Positions 25,191-36,800 of a DNA stretch of 64,000 bases are shown here, piece after piece. The notes beneath the pieces are model-generated. The model had not been told where the DNA came from and did no database searches. It saw only the letters and a program-made list of their open reading frames with translations. The position numbers were made by a program, and so were the translations under genes. Source of the stretch: Aspidiotus rigidus (Eukaryota; Arthropoda; Insecta; Hemiptera; Diaspididae); contig JAVHKY010000030.1 in assembly GCA_035079385.1 (NCBI GenBank), forward strand, positions 8,409,001 to 8,473,000, in the 5' to 3' direction. The first letter of the stretch is position 1. Each line of letters begins with the position of its first letter.

Positions 25191-26801
25191 ACCCTCTATG
25201 GATCAGTGCAAAAAATTTCATTTTTACAGTTTCCAAATCATAGCACGAGTAAGTATTTCTTTACATTCACAGCCACTTCTCCTCCTCCGTCAGTTTCGCA
25301 ACTAATATGAGAAAATATTTTACGCTTTTAGTCGTAGGAAAACATCTAGGTAAACTTTTAAATCACTTGATAATCAGTTACTTTCTTTGTAAATATACTT
25401 CAATATACCAACGGCCACTGAATCGAGTACTTCCAAACGTATCCACGACCAAAACAAACAGAAGAGGTGAAAAATGATAGATAGCAGCGTAATTCTACAT
25501 TATCATGGCCAAAATATGACTTTAAGGTAGCACCTATTCTAGTTCTACAAAAACAGAAGACGAGGAGGAAAAGAAAAGAATAAATGAATGAATGAATAGG
25601 AAACGTCTTGCACGTGTTCTGACAGCGGTAAAGTACAGCGCACGTTATCACGACCTACGTGAAAACTACTTTTTCTATTTTATAAATATAGATTTGCGAA
25701 GTTAGAACTTCGTTCGCTTTTTGTCCAGACTCCGACAGTACGGGTGCATACTATTATTGTGGCACTAACCTATACTCTGAGTAAATTCTAGGCTACAGTT
25801 TATCACGAAGTCGTCTTCACTTCTGTTATCTTTTTATTCTAAATACGTTCGAACTTTAGGTATCTGTACGCTTTTTCGCGTCAGGAAGTATAGAATATAC
25901 ACTTTAATTGCAGCTATTACTTGAAGAAAGAAAAGAATGTTCCGGATCGGTCAAAGACTACTTCAAAGAAATGGCTAATATGTAAATTGCGATAAGGTGC
26001 GGAAATAAGGCATCGCAAATTGACTGATCGATTGAAAAGAGGTCAATCAACGAAGAATGATGTGCGAACGCACACGCGAGACTACAACCAAGATAGAAAG
26101 TGATTATTGGAAGTGTTAAAAAATGGATTATCAATCGTCAAATATCACGGTCGATTCATTCCCTCGCTCGTCGTGGTCTATTTTCGAACCAAGAAACAAA
26201 CTACCAATTTGGAATTAGTTTAAAGATCCCAAACAAATATCGCAACAAGGACTAAAAGTGATCGCGAATCAATGATCGTATTCGTTAACTTTTCGGAATT
26301 ATCTTCAATAATTTATATATTATACTGACTTTTCGTGGAATTTTAAATAACGGGTAACAAAAGGGGAAGAACACACTCTATTTGAGAAAATCAAGTGAAT
26401 GAGTAAGGAGATTTTCAGTGGATGAGCTTGGCAATGTCAATCGGATAAAGGTGTATCTTATATTTTATGAAGAATAATTCGATCATTTAAAGAGTGACAA
26501 AGGTGTAAGGAAGAAAACCATGAGAACGAAGATTTCCAACAAGCGGTTTGTGTCATGGTGAAGTTAAGAAATTGATATCTCCACCATCAGTATCAGAAAT
26601 GAACTAAATGATGGTTGGTTCAAACGTTGTTGAAAGAAGGAAAGTTTGGAAGAAAAGGAGCCATGTCGGCAAGCTCATGGGATTGTTACATTGAATGGGG
26701 AAGATTAATAATGAAGCACACGTTAGCATATAAAGAAAGAAAATATAATATAAACGACAGAGAAAAAGACTTAAAGGAGAAGAATCAGTAGATATGAACT
26801 C
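25191..26801. other. No recognised gene
   Basis: I see a short GAATGAATGAATGAA run near 25583-25598 and purine-rich sequence at 26480-26800. There is no domain, RNA gene or mobile-element end. Confidence 0.5.
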
Positions 26802-27053
26802 TCAGACAGGATGTCTACAAAAATTGAAAAGTAAAAATGAAGCACTTTTACAGGACTTTTTTGTCAGCCTAAGTTAATATTGAAAATTTCAATTGTAATT
26901 TTTATAACATGAAACACCGCCTTAAGATAAAAATGAAGGACTTGCGAACGATTTTTGTCAGAAATTTCAGTAAAACTTTCAGGACCTATTGTCAAAATTC
27001 ATGACTTTTCATGACTTAAAGGACTTTTCAGCATTTATAGACACCCTGTCAGA
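26802..27053. mobile_element. MITE with CAGGRTGTCTAC ends and 5-bp target duplication (copy 1)
   Basis: The element spans 26807-27048 (242 bp). It starts CAGGATGTCTACAAA and ends TTTATAGACACCCTG, an imperfect terminal inverted repeat. It is flanked on both sides by TCAGA (26802-26806 and 27049-27053), a clean 5-bp target duplication. The interior is AT-rich with repeated GGACTTTT/ATGACTTT words and no coding capacity. A relative with the same ends and the same duplication length is at 48457-48673. Confidence 0.85.
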
Positions 27054-27359
27054 GGATTAGTCATTTACCTACAGCCTGATGAATCGGGTCGACCAAAAAT
27101 CGACTCAAAATGATAACAATTTCACTTCTCCCGCACACGTATACTCTCACTTAACTCGTGACTGGACAGCCCGCATTGTAACATGGAACTGTATTAATAA
27201 TAGTCGACACCCGACGTATTCTTGTGAAACCTCACTCATCAAAAAATAAATTTTATCTGCAGAAGGTCACATATTTTCACTGATCCTATACGTGCCATAA
27301 CGACCCACTAAACACTTTTCTACCCATCCGACTCTTTTCTCTTCCATCCACTATTAAGA

Positions 27360-28260
27360 ATGAAATGCAACAACTCAACAAACTTATTAACTGTTCTTCT
27401 CGAATAATGAACCGTACAACTCTTTTCTACCTGTCAATATGCTCGCTTTTGAAGTTCAAGCCCTCGACGAACAACGACCAGGCCCCTCTCAGCCTCTACT
27501 TTTGAGCTGGTAACCTCTCCTCTCAAATGCCGCTTCCTAGCTCTCACTGCCAATTTTCTTGCATCCATAGCTCAATTCACTCAACTTTCAATTTACTTAC
27601 CCGCACTCTGCCGACAACGAAACGTCTTGTACTCTTGTCTTTCTCATCTCCATCTCCTCACTCTGATCTTAAATTCTACAGTTAATTGACTCATTTGCAT
27701 CACAGGACACTCATTCAACCAATTCTCCAAATCAGTGCATTCATCTATTCCTGCAATCACTATGATCCACTTCTACATCTGTCTCCTTCCTGTGGATTCT
27801 GAGTCACATTAACTTCCCGGAACATAAAGGGATTGTCTTTGCCGGCAAAGATTCCCTTCTATCCCACAAAAATTGTTGACCCTATATCCCTTGCTTCTGA
27901 CCTCAGAAACTATTACCGATCTCTGACACTTGACTCCTGGCATGACTTTCAGAAAAATTAGCAGTAAAACAAACTTAGAGCAATCCAAAGCGAAGCAACC
28001 CCGGAAACTTTTTTCAAATGAAGTAACCGTCCTAAAGAAATCATTCTTTCCCGTCTCAGAATTGATCACACACGTCCCACTCATCGCTATCTTCTTTCAA
28101 GATTTATTCTCTCCTCCCTTCTGATCAATACCGGCGATACGATAATATATCTGTTCGTCACCTCTTCCTGTGTCCCACACTAGAAAATATCAGTCTTTCT
28201 CACTCTGTTTCTCCACGTCTGCCACCAGTAACGCTTCCAATACGGTCACAAACTCTCTTA
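27360..28260 (+). pseudogene. RNase H-bearing (I-group) non-LTR retrotransposon, decayed ORF2 C-terminal half
   Basis: Successive frames give fragments in the right order for the end of a LINE polyprotein. At about 27500-27600 comes TSPLKCRFLALTANFLAS, like the post-RT segment that precedes RNase H. At 27793 comes W-I-x-S-H followed by A-x-K-D-S-L, the last motif of RNase H (normally W-x-P-S-H-x-G-I-x-G-N-E). At 27874-27950 comes DPISLASDLRN and SWHDFQ. At 28058 comes RIDHTRPTHRYLLSR, the R-x-x-H-T-x-x-T-H segment, and at about 28155 HLFLCPTLENI, matching the H-x-L-x-x-C-P knuckle. Several stops and at least three frameshifts make it non-functional. The first part is very degraded, so the 5' limit is approximate. 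The I-group label is from memory of family patterns. Confidence 0.7.
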
Positions 28261-28589
28261 ACTATCTTCGTTCCACTTACTTTCACCCTCTAATGTTGTC
28301 CTTGATCCTTTCCCAACTCCTACCTCAATTTTCTCAAACTCTCTACAGTTACATACCCCAAGCTGATAACTCTTAGTGTCGATGTATAGCTCGAAAATAC
28401 AATAGTAATTATGATAATAAAGTTTCAGTACAACTGCAAGTGAATAATTTTCATATTCTTCTTCTGGATATTCTCTTTCTTTCGTAGCAAAACGCGTTCT
28501 TCTATACACACATAATAAATGAACACAGGGACTTGAAAACTTTTTGGACCTAGAAAACGATAGCCAACACAAGATTGGGTCAACCAATA

Positions 28590-29068
28590 ATGCTGACCAT
28601 GGACTCGGTTCATCCTCTCTTCAAGGTCGCGTATTAACACACGATTGTCCACGTATCCAGCTCGCTCTGGGCAATTCTTGCTTTCCATTTTACAAGAAAG
28701 GAGCGCCTGGCCTCCTGCTCGACCCGTAAAGCCTATTGATAGATCGCCGTCTTCTTTTTTGCTTTGAACACCACCGCTCTCTCCTCAGCAAGGAATTCGA
28801 TTGCTGGTGAACGAGCTAATACGCAAAGAGCCTCCGTCGAGACAGTGCGGTAGTCACTGACACCTCAGCGCAGCTCTTTGTTCGATCTTTACCATCTTTC
28901 TCCTCCTATATGGTATCTTCATTGAGTCCGCACACACTGGGGTACCATATAGAAAGATCGACAAGACGATGCTCATCATGATCCTTCTTCTTGCTTCTCT
29001 CTGTTCTCTTAGGTTCCTTATCAGGCGACTTCGGTATGCAACTACCCTGCCTGCCTTTTTCGTTTTCT
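28590..29068 (-). pseudogene. R1-type non-LTR retrotransposon fragment (family A, copy 2)
   Basis: This is collinear with 47090-47545 of the larger minus-strand copy. Shared blocks include CAATTCTTGCTTTCCATTT, CTCCTCAGCAAGGAA, GCAAAGAGCCTCCGTC and GATCGACAAG. It covers the part of ORF2 between the RT thumb and the C-terminal zinc knuckle. The frame is broken by stops and indels in all positions. Both ends are abrupt; neither a 3' tail nor a target duplication is visible. It shows that family A inserted at least three times in this window. Confidence 0.85.
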
Positions 29069-31540
29069 GAGTTTCTCATTCAATACGTTATTTTCGTCAC
29101 CGATTTGAAAAGTTTGAAGTGCTGCAAAAAATGGAAGTTTGCCGACTGCTTCTCGAAATCTATTCTTTCGTACAAAGTCAGCGTGCACTTCTTCATCTAC
29201 GGGTAGGAGTGGAACGTCATCATGACTAAGGTATTCGACATATCTAATAATCATTTTACATATTACATGCACGCAAGTGGTAAACTATACAAATATTCCC
29301 TCGTAAAAATGAAAGCGACGAAACGGCGAATACACGACGACATAGAGTTACGAGAATCTATGCAGTCTCTTGCATACGATGTATCTACAGAAAGAATTAT
29401 AATTTCCTTCCGAGAGACGTTAATTTGAAACAGGTAATTTACCCTGGGTGTACACGCCGTTCTGCGTTCAAAATTCAACACCGAGTATCCGAAAAGAGAG
29501 TCGTTTTCCTCGTACGGTTAATTTTCACAAAAACGAGTGCCTGCCTACGTTAGAATTTCTTTGTCAAGCATGCATCGTACAGCATTTTAATTCTATTCTG
29601 TCGCGCGTCGATGACGTGGATTATGAGAATTCAATAATTGTGACACGCGCTATTATAGAAACTATCAACGATGCAGGCTACAATCCATTTATGACGAATA
29701 TTGCGGATAATAGGCACACGGATGCAGCAAATGCTCGACGATTACACTCCACAGCATCATACCTAATACGTAGGAGATCGAAACGTGAGTAATGAACGCG
29801 TAACGCATAAAGTTGATAATATCGAGTACTAGTGCTTCGTCAGAAAAAAAACCTAGCTTATGATATAGCAAACTAACCTAATTTGCACGAAATTCCGGAT
29901 ATATATGAACATGAACAAGTATGGAGTAACTGCGAACGAGCACCGTATACGTGTGTAGTGCATGCGTGTGTGGTTAAGATGTCTTCGAATGATTAAACAT
30001 AAGTATTACATAGGGTGTACACTGGTTGCACTCAAAGGCGTGCGTAAAAGAAATCTTTAATGACCGTCAATTTAGGTACGTAATTCGGATGACAGAAGAC
30101 GCGGAATCTTAGAATGCGATAATTTTAGCACGAATTTCAAGTGGCGATATCGGTGTCAGATAATAATGGACCCTGCAATTTTTCGCACACGAGTTTCGAA
30201 CGATCGAGACAATTTGAAAACATGGTTTATAAACTATGAAGCGCGTAGACAGTAATTTAAAAAAATTACACAATAGTATTTCTTGTATGTAAAAGCGCCC
30301 ACAAAGTCTGTAGGTATAAGAACAGACATGTCTTGACACACCTTAAGTTTATGGTCGATATATACGAGGAAAATAGAGAGAAATAAAAAAATTAATGAAT
30401 GTATTGAGAGTATCTAATATACGTGTATTAGTGCGCGCGCCACTTGTATGAACACATTCGCGATGATCTTTATTCTTAAAAGAAAAATATAGATGAACGC
30501 GAAAGAGAGAGAAAGGGAGTGAGACAGCGGTTGCGTATTAAAACCCCGCGAAGACCGGTTTCGCACTCCTTATTATTTGACACGTTTTCCACGAGAGAGA
30601 CTTCCCGATGAGATGAAACAATACTCGCGCGCCATTATAAAATAGACCGCGGCTAATATTTATTTTCTATAGGTAATTAAATGATTAGTCCGATGTACTG
30701 CGTGTACGTACGAGTATATATGTATCGTCGGCGACTTACGCGTACGAATTTGTATTCTCTCTGTGTGCAAAATGCATTTCTGTATGGTTCTATTCAATCT
30801 TCGATGCACTGTCGTAGTTTCGTGAGAGTTTTTCTATTCATGGTATATTTCGTGCGATGTTTAACGCTGACTGTTGGCCTATTTCGTAGTAGGAAAAGAT
30901 ACGCACATAGAACTTTTTTTTTGACGCCTGTACCTCGGTAGACCTCTCTCAGGGGTACCACTTATGTATTTAAAATCGTAAATAAGACGTACGGCAGGAA
31001 AAGCTACGACATCTTTCAACCATCCTCCTCACATTCAAGTTTTACATCCTTTTCAGCGGCGTATGGAGCCTGATCTCACTATTTTTCGACAACGATCAAT
31101 TGATTGACGAATCCTACACTCGTACGAGTAGATACTTTCTATAGAGTTGAATTGCATGGTACTATGGTATCTTTTGATTTATTATGATGACAGATCTAAA
31201 ACTAAAAAATAATTTCTCGAGCTAGTGCTAAAATCTCATTGATGAGACTTGACACCTACTGATATCTTTAGCTGTAAAAAGAAGAAGTTTAGCAGACTCA
31301 CCTCGTTGCAGAAATCACAGAGCCCTCTCGACCAACGTTTTTATTTGGGTCAAATTTTATGGTTGAAATCTTCATTAATTGCTCATTCTCGCCAATTGGA
31401 CGAATTCAGACTTTTGGAAAAAGAACGTTCTTCAAACTTGCTCAAGCGACAAAATAATTGATGGACGATCTTACCACAGTAAGATTTGTGAGTTGGGCGC
31501 GAATGCTCTCGCGTTCGTATGCGCAGAACTTTTTTTGAAA
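29069..31540. other. No recognised gene
   Basis: Two plus-strand Met frames (29222-29428 and 29448-29792, the latter 114 codons) are adjacent but contain no domain I can name. TATAAAATAG at 30633-30642 lies just downstream of a relatively GC-rich patch (30530-30630). This is weak promoter-like context only. Confidence 0.45.
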
Positions 31541-31790
31541 TTCAAAGTTCTCCCAAGTTCCCCTGGTATCATGTATGGCTCAGAGATCGAAATTTTCTCA
31601 AGTACCCTCTCCTACCGTGTATAGATTGAAGTAGAAATTTTTCCAAGTCACACGATTTACTCGACGGCGTCCGGCTCCCATCATGTATAGGTTCCCAGTC
31701 AAAATTTTTCCAAGTCCTGTAACCTTAGGTTAAGGACGTCACCAACCTCGGACGTGCTAGTAAAAATTATTTGAAGATGCCCCCTAACGA
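31540..31790. repeat. 45-bp-family array, reverse orientation, with GGGCATCTTCA module
   Basis: Units read GAGATCGAAATTTTCTCAAG, GTAGAAATTTTTCCAAGTC and GTCAAAATTTTTCCAAGTCC, with CATCATGTATAGG between. From 31695 the sequence is the reverse complement of 19552-19640, including CAACCTCGGACGTG and GAAGATGCCCC. This is an inverted copy of the 19.6-kb block. Confidence 0.75.
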
Positions 31791-32089
31791 AAGAGATAGC
31801 GGGTTCTCCGCTAATATTATTCATAATTCCTGCGAGGACATTCAGCACCGCAAGAAAATTACTGAATCTACTACGATAATTCTCCTGTTGGCGTTAATTT
31901 TTAGTCTAAAATTAATTCGTTAGAACATTTTTCCAATAGAAAAATCAAATAATTCTGTTTCCCCTCCCCTCCAAAAAGAAGTCACATTTTTACTACCGCG
32001 TCCTTCCTTTTCTTGACACACATTACTTAAACCTGTTTTATAGAGTGTTATTTGGGAAAAACCGTGATTCTGAAAGGCAAAAGCTCCAA

Positions 32090-32400
32090 CCTTCTCTAGG
32101 GACTTGTAAAAATTCCGACTATTGAGGAGGGGAACTTGAAGGAATTTCAACCTTCGAGCAATAGATACATTTGAGAAGAGAGCGAAGGCGACCTGAAAAA
32201 TTTCAACATGAAAGCTTAGAAATAATTTGACATGTATGGGAGAGGGACCTTGGAAGATTTTCGATCATCGACCTATTAAGCATTGAGAAAGAAACTTGGA
32301 AGAATTTTGACCTTCGAGATTGATGCATAAAAGAAGGGATAAAGGGACCTACGAATTTCGATCATTCAGCACAACAGATGGGGAGGGTAAATTGTAGCTC
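32090..32400. repeat. 45-bp-family array, forward orientation
   Basis: Five or six diverged units with GGGACTTGTAAAAATTCCGA, GAACTTGAAGGAATTTCAAC, GGACCTTGGAAGATTTTCGA and GAAACTTGGAAGAATTTTGA, each followed by a TCGAGC-like word and ATAG/ATGCAT. It faces the oppositely oriented block at 31.55-31.75 kb. Confidence 0.65.
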
Positions 32401-32519
32401 CAGAGTTGTTGAAAATAAAATCAAAATCAAAAATACCAGAATCAGTTTTGCTCGATAAGCGATAGTAAAAACGAAGTCCACGAGACTACCTCCCTCCACC
32501 CAATTCAAAATTACCTCAA

Positions 32520-32665
32520 ACCAGCCTTAATCGTTTGCGCTGGATTGTGCCGATATTTTTTTCGTTTGTCCTACGCTTGGATCTATTGAGGTGACTATGT
32601 GACAACCCAACGTGTGACTGAGATTTACAACAAATCCACCTCAATCGTTTGCGCTGGGATATCCT
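32520..32665. repeat. Short direct repeat around ATCGTTTGCGCTGG
   Basis: ATCGTTTGCGCTGG occurs at 32529-32542 and again at 32644-32657 with similar flanks (CCTTA before the first, CCTCA before the second). The copies could be remnants of a local duplication. A minus-strand frame of 113 codons crosses both and shows no motif. Confidence 0.5.
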
Positions 32666-32847
32666 TGAGGGACGCCCATTTGTAAGGTTCGCTGGGGAAG
32701 AGCGGCTACATGCATCTAAAGGAACCAGAGTATGAATTTTGTACGAAATAAAACAAAGACTGCCGATTTGTGATTTAGATTCTCCCTTTCCTTCACTAGC
32801 TGAATCACAAATGTTTTCCTTTTCTATGAAAAAAAAAAAAAAAAAAC

Positions 32848-32995
32848 ACTCATTCAATTCTTCAAAAGCGGAGATCAGTCACCATACAAGTATTTAGGGG
32901 GGATTATCAAAAAGCATATAATTTGAAGATTACTTACAGAAAGTTTGTAACAAGGTAGTGAGCTTAACAAGAGAACTTTTTGAAATCAAGGGAAA
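32848..32995 (+). pseudogene. Short non-LTR reverse-transcriptase remnant
   Basis: The frame gives SPYKYLGGIIKKH and, after a small shift, DYLQKVCNKVVSLTRELFEI. This matches the layout Y-L-G-(V/I)-x-(I/L)-D-x-x-L-x-F-x-x-H followed by a helix with K-A/V-x-x-x-x-x-x-L in the RT thumb of many LINEs. Only about 45 residues are left and the upstream RT motifs are missing. An A-run (32830-32846) sits just before it. Family assignment is not possible. Confidence 0.45.
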
Positions 32996-33229
32996 AAATT
33001 TGGGGGGGATGTTTCGATGTCTTCCCCAAAGTTTTCTGAATCCTAGCCCCTAATTCGAAAATTTGTGAGTTCCCCACCATTAATAATCCAGTATTACTAT
33101 ATCTCTTCTCTTCCTTTATAATAAACTATGAAGTTATCAGTCGTGACGCCGAGACCCCCTCTAACTATGACGTCATCAACCGCGACTTCGAGTCTGATTC
33201 TGAAATTTGCGAGTTCAATCCATGTCCCA

Positions 33230-33620
33230 TCATCTTTGTAATCTATAAGTGGTTTGGTATAGGCTTTTACATTGCTGTATGTTAGCCTTATGTTAGGCGG
33301 CGAAAAAAGAATACTGAGGCAGTTTGCATCGTTTACTCTCCCTTCTGAGCATTCTTTTTTCGCTATTATGGGTAACCGTAACTTAGAAGAATGTATTCAT
33401 TTAACTTAGGTTAGGCCTTGTTTTATGAAGGTTGATAGCAGGCCTAGATAGCGTAGTATCTTGGCGGCTAAGGAAATAGTACCCCAATTCCGAAATCTGC
33501 AAGGTATTCGATGTCGTCATCCGTGCCCAGGAGGCCTAGTATAGGCCTAGTATAACTGTAGAAGGAAGACTTAAGCAGTATTACTATTAGGCTTAGTATA
33601 ATAAAGATATTGAGAGGCAT
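33230..33620. repeat. CTAG/GGCCTAGTATA repeat block with internal inverted repeat
   Basis: Copies of GTTAGCCTTATGTTAGG, AGGCCTAGTATAGGCCTAG and GGCTTAGTATAATA mark this as the same family as 2.6, 4.4 and 6.2 kb. Inside it, GCGAAAAAAGAATACTGAG (33300-33318) and CTGAGCATTCTTTTTTCGC (33345-33363) form a near-perfect inverted repeat with a 26-base loop. Confidence 0.65.
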
Positions 33621-33823
33621 TATGAGCGGAGTGAGTGATCTCGAGAATAGAAGAGAAGAAGAACCCAAGCTGATGACGGCACAGATAGCCGTCCCGAGCA
33701 CTGATGATGATGTCACAGACAGCCATCATGGATGGTTATGAAGTCACGAGCTAATGACGTCACTAATGTTGATATCCATAAGAGGACTAGATAGCTTAAC
33801 TCACAGTACACTGCACTGTACCT

Positions 33824-33856
33824 CGTTCGCCCTCCGTGAGCACGGGGAGGCGAACG
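33824..33856. other. Strong GC-rich hairpin
   Basis: CGTTCGCC and GGCGAACG pair as an 8-bp stem that extends through CTCCGTG/CACGG-GAG to a two-base loop. It stands out from AT-rich surroundings. It has no T-run after it and no tRNA-like arms, so I do not assign a function; a foldback remnant is possible. Confidence 0.5.
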
Positions 33857-33859
33857 GGC

Positions 33860-36800
33860 AGAGCAGGCGGGTCTCCTTGAGCTATATAGCTTATTTCATA
33901 CTACTCCATGCCTATATTAGTCCAACAACGGGAGTACGCCTCTGTAAGAAAAATTCACAACTGGGCCATCATCATCACGAAGCAGGCACGGTCTTGAGAT
34001 ATAAACGAGGTCCTCTACTAGTAAGAAAATAACGCGATCTTTATTTATTTGGCCCTGTCGTCAGAAAATCTCTCTTTTTTATATATCTACAGTTTCTTCA
34101 AAGTTACAAACCACGAGCAATAGCTAATCATAATGAGCGGTTGATTCGCACAAATTTCAATATTTTTGTGAACATTTTCGGTAAATGATCACCATTGGAT
34201 GAAGCGAATTGCTAATTAAAACTACTTGATAACCTATTCATTTGTAATCAAAAGGAATTCTCTAGAAATGTTCACCCTAGAGTTTCAATAGGTTTTTGCA
34301 TTTTGTACAGGGGGGAGGAGGGTTGAACAAGATAATTAAGATGACTCGAGTCAAATATATTCTCTGAAAAGAACCCGGGGACGCAAAATAATATATATAA
34401 TTTTCCAACAAGTAGACTCCCTGACCATTATCAAAGAAAATTTTTCTAAAGATAGTCGCCGTACTTTGCTTGAATATTTTACTAAGTATTCGGACTTTCG
34501 CTTATCTACCTCAGCTTATTTGCAAAGCTGGCGAAGAGAAACTCAACGGGTGTCTGTTTGATCACAAAGATTCGTGATCATTTTCCACGCGCGATCTATA
34601 CACTCAGCTGGTGAATTTCGCTGGACCTATTATTGATTCTGTACTGCTATTAAGCTTACACACACAAGCGCTTATTTTCATCTCAAACTAATGGCCAATC
34701 AGTCGTGTAAATCTAAAAAGTTTGCATCTATTACAACTTTCTTCGTGCGCCTGACTCGAACGAAATTAATCGACGTTTTCGATTATCAAAAACAATGACA
34801 AATAGGATGTCTATAACTACTTTTACTCGAACTAAATAAGTACCTTCAAATTGAACCAGCAGGGCTTCGTTCTTAGATACAAAGTATATAATATATTTTT
34901 TTCTCCATCACTCGACTCTTTTTGCAGACAGATATATACACTTCATCAATCGCCACTATCTAATTTATGCGTAGTAAAGATAAATAAATATACATATACC
35001 TACAGTAAATCTTCCGGAGCAGATAAAGGTGCATAAGGTCGCGACAGTTGAGTTCGGAGCCAACATGTGCTTCACCTTTTCATGAAGAACTTTCACTGTC
35101 TAAACATGCTCCGACAGAACATACTCGTCTATTCTTTTTTCTTTCCCTTTCTTTTTCTAATTTGTATACGAAATCGGCAAATTACGCATGCATGCTCGAC
35201 TCGTTCATTAGTACCAGAATTGATGCAGGAATGCGAGAATACCGGACCTGCGAACTGTTCACATATTGCGCACATTTGCGATGTAACTAACTAAATATTT
35301 CGATAATCGTCGAATAGAAACTGGAATTAGCGTTTTCGATAAATTTCTAGAGCAGATTTGCCATCAGAAACGACGAAAGATGGTATGCTTACAATAGAAT
35401 GTTTGTGGTTTTGTGGTTAGCAAGGTGACTCCAGGCTTGAATACGATAGAGAAATGTTACTTCTCTGGTTCTAAATGCTAGTTTTAACTAAGACGGTAAG
35501 TAAAAAGGATGACTGTAGTCCATTAATTTATCTATTTCACAAACAGGCTTAGTATAAATTAAAATAGTCTCTCTTTTGTGCATTGGTTTTTACCTCATCG
35601 CAATTAATGTGAAACTATCAAATTGATCACAGTTTTAATCATTTTGATCTATTTTACAGAATAGACTGGTGTGACTCACAAATTTTTACTGATATATATT
35701 ATATACATACAATTTTGTAAATAGGTGTCTGATCGCACGATGCCTTGGAAACGATTAATTATCAGGGAAAACTACAATGCAGTCTTCCTCTTTTTAAAGC
35801 GCTCTATAGCGCAGGGAATTGGAAGTTAGGGTTGATGAACCCTCGTTCTTCGCGATCGAATCCATTATAATGTTGAATACCTCCTTTCACGTACAATCAA
35901 GTCATTGTTGGTTTTACTAATTGCATGGACTTTTTGCAAAAAATTCTCAAGCGTATACAATTCTGCTTCATTAGTTGGCTTACAAGAGTACTTTTCGGTT
36001 GCTACCCCATCATTAGTTGTGTCGTAACTAATAAAGTAGAATTGTACACTTGACAATTTTTTCGATATCCAGTGCGCTTACTTAAACCTCACCACACACA
36101 ATATGAGTTTCAATTATGCTTTTTTCCCTCAAATGTTCTTCTTTTCTTTTTTAAGAAGACAGACTACCTACCTTAATCGCCAATTTCACCCGTCAACCAA
36201 CAACGGCGAAGTAACGGTGAGCTTCCTCCTCCCCTCCGACATTTTTAAATCGTTCATTATTATTTGAGAAGAAAAAAAAAATATGTACATAGAAAAACCC
36301 CTTACAAAATTTCGGGAGCTAAGTACACGCCACTGTGTTGACCAATCCATTCACTCTCAAAAATCTTGCGATAATCACGCATGAGCTCCACAAAATATTT
36401 GGTTGAAATACTTCTTATGACCCATCTTACCTAATAATCACATTCTTTTCTCTCTAATGCTTTTAAAACCACTAAAATTCATTCCATTGCATTTTCATGT
36501 ATTTCGATCACTCGTCATTATTACTTGAGACGGGCAGTACTATTTAAAGAAATACTTATTGATAACAGAAGAGAAAAGAGGAGGAAAGATTTACAAGCCA
36601 TCGTAATGTTTCAAGTACGAAAATAGAGCGGCAAACTGCCTCATCAAGTCTAATGGCTCACCCAACTCCTCCGTCTGTTTTTAAGTGGAGATTTTTTCAA
36701 GTTTCTTCGATGTAACGTGAAATATTTCTGAATCCTTCAGATAAGGCTGATGACATCTCCCCCTTCGGTCAGAATTTTTTAGAGTTTCTCTGATGACGTC

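Noticed and set aside
29448..29792. 114-codon frame directly after a 68-codon frame
   Set aside because: Considered as a two-exon gene, but there are no splice signals between them and no motif.
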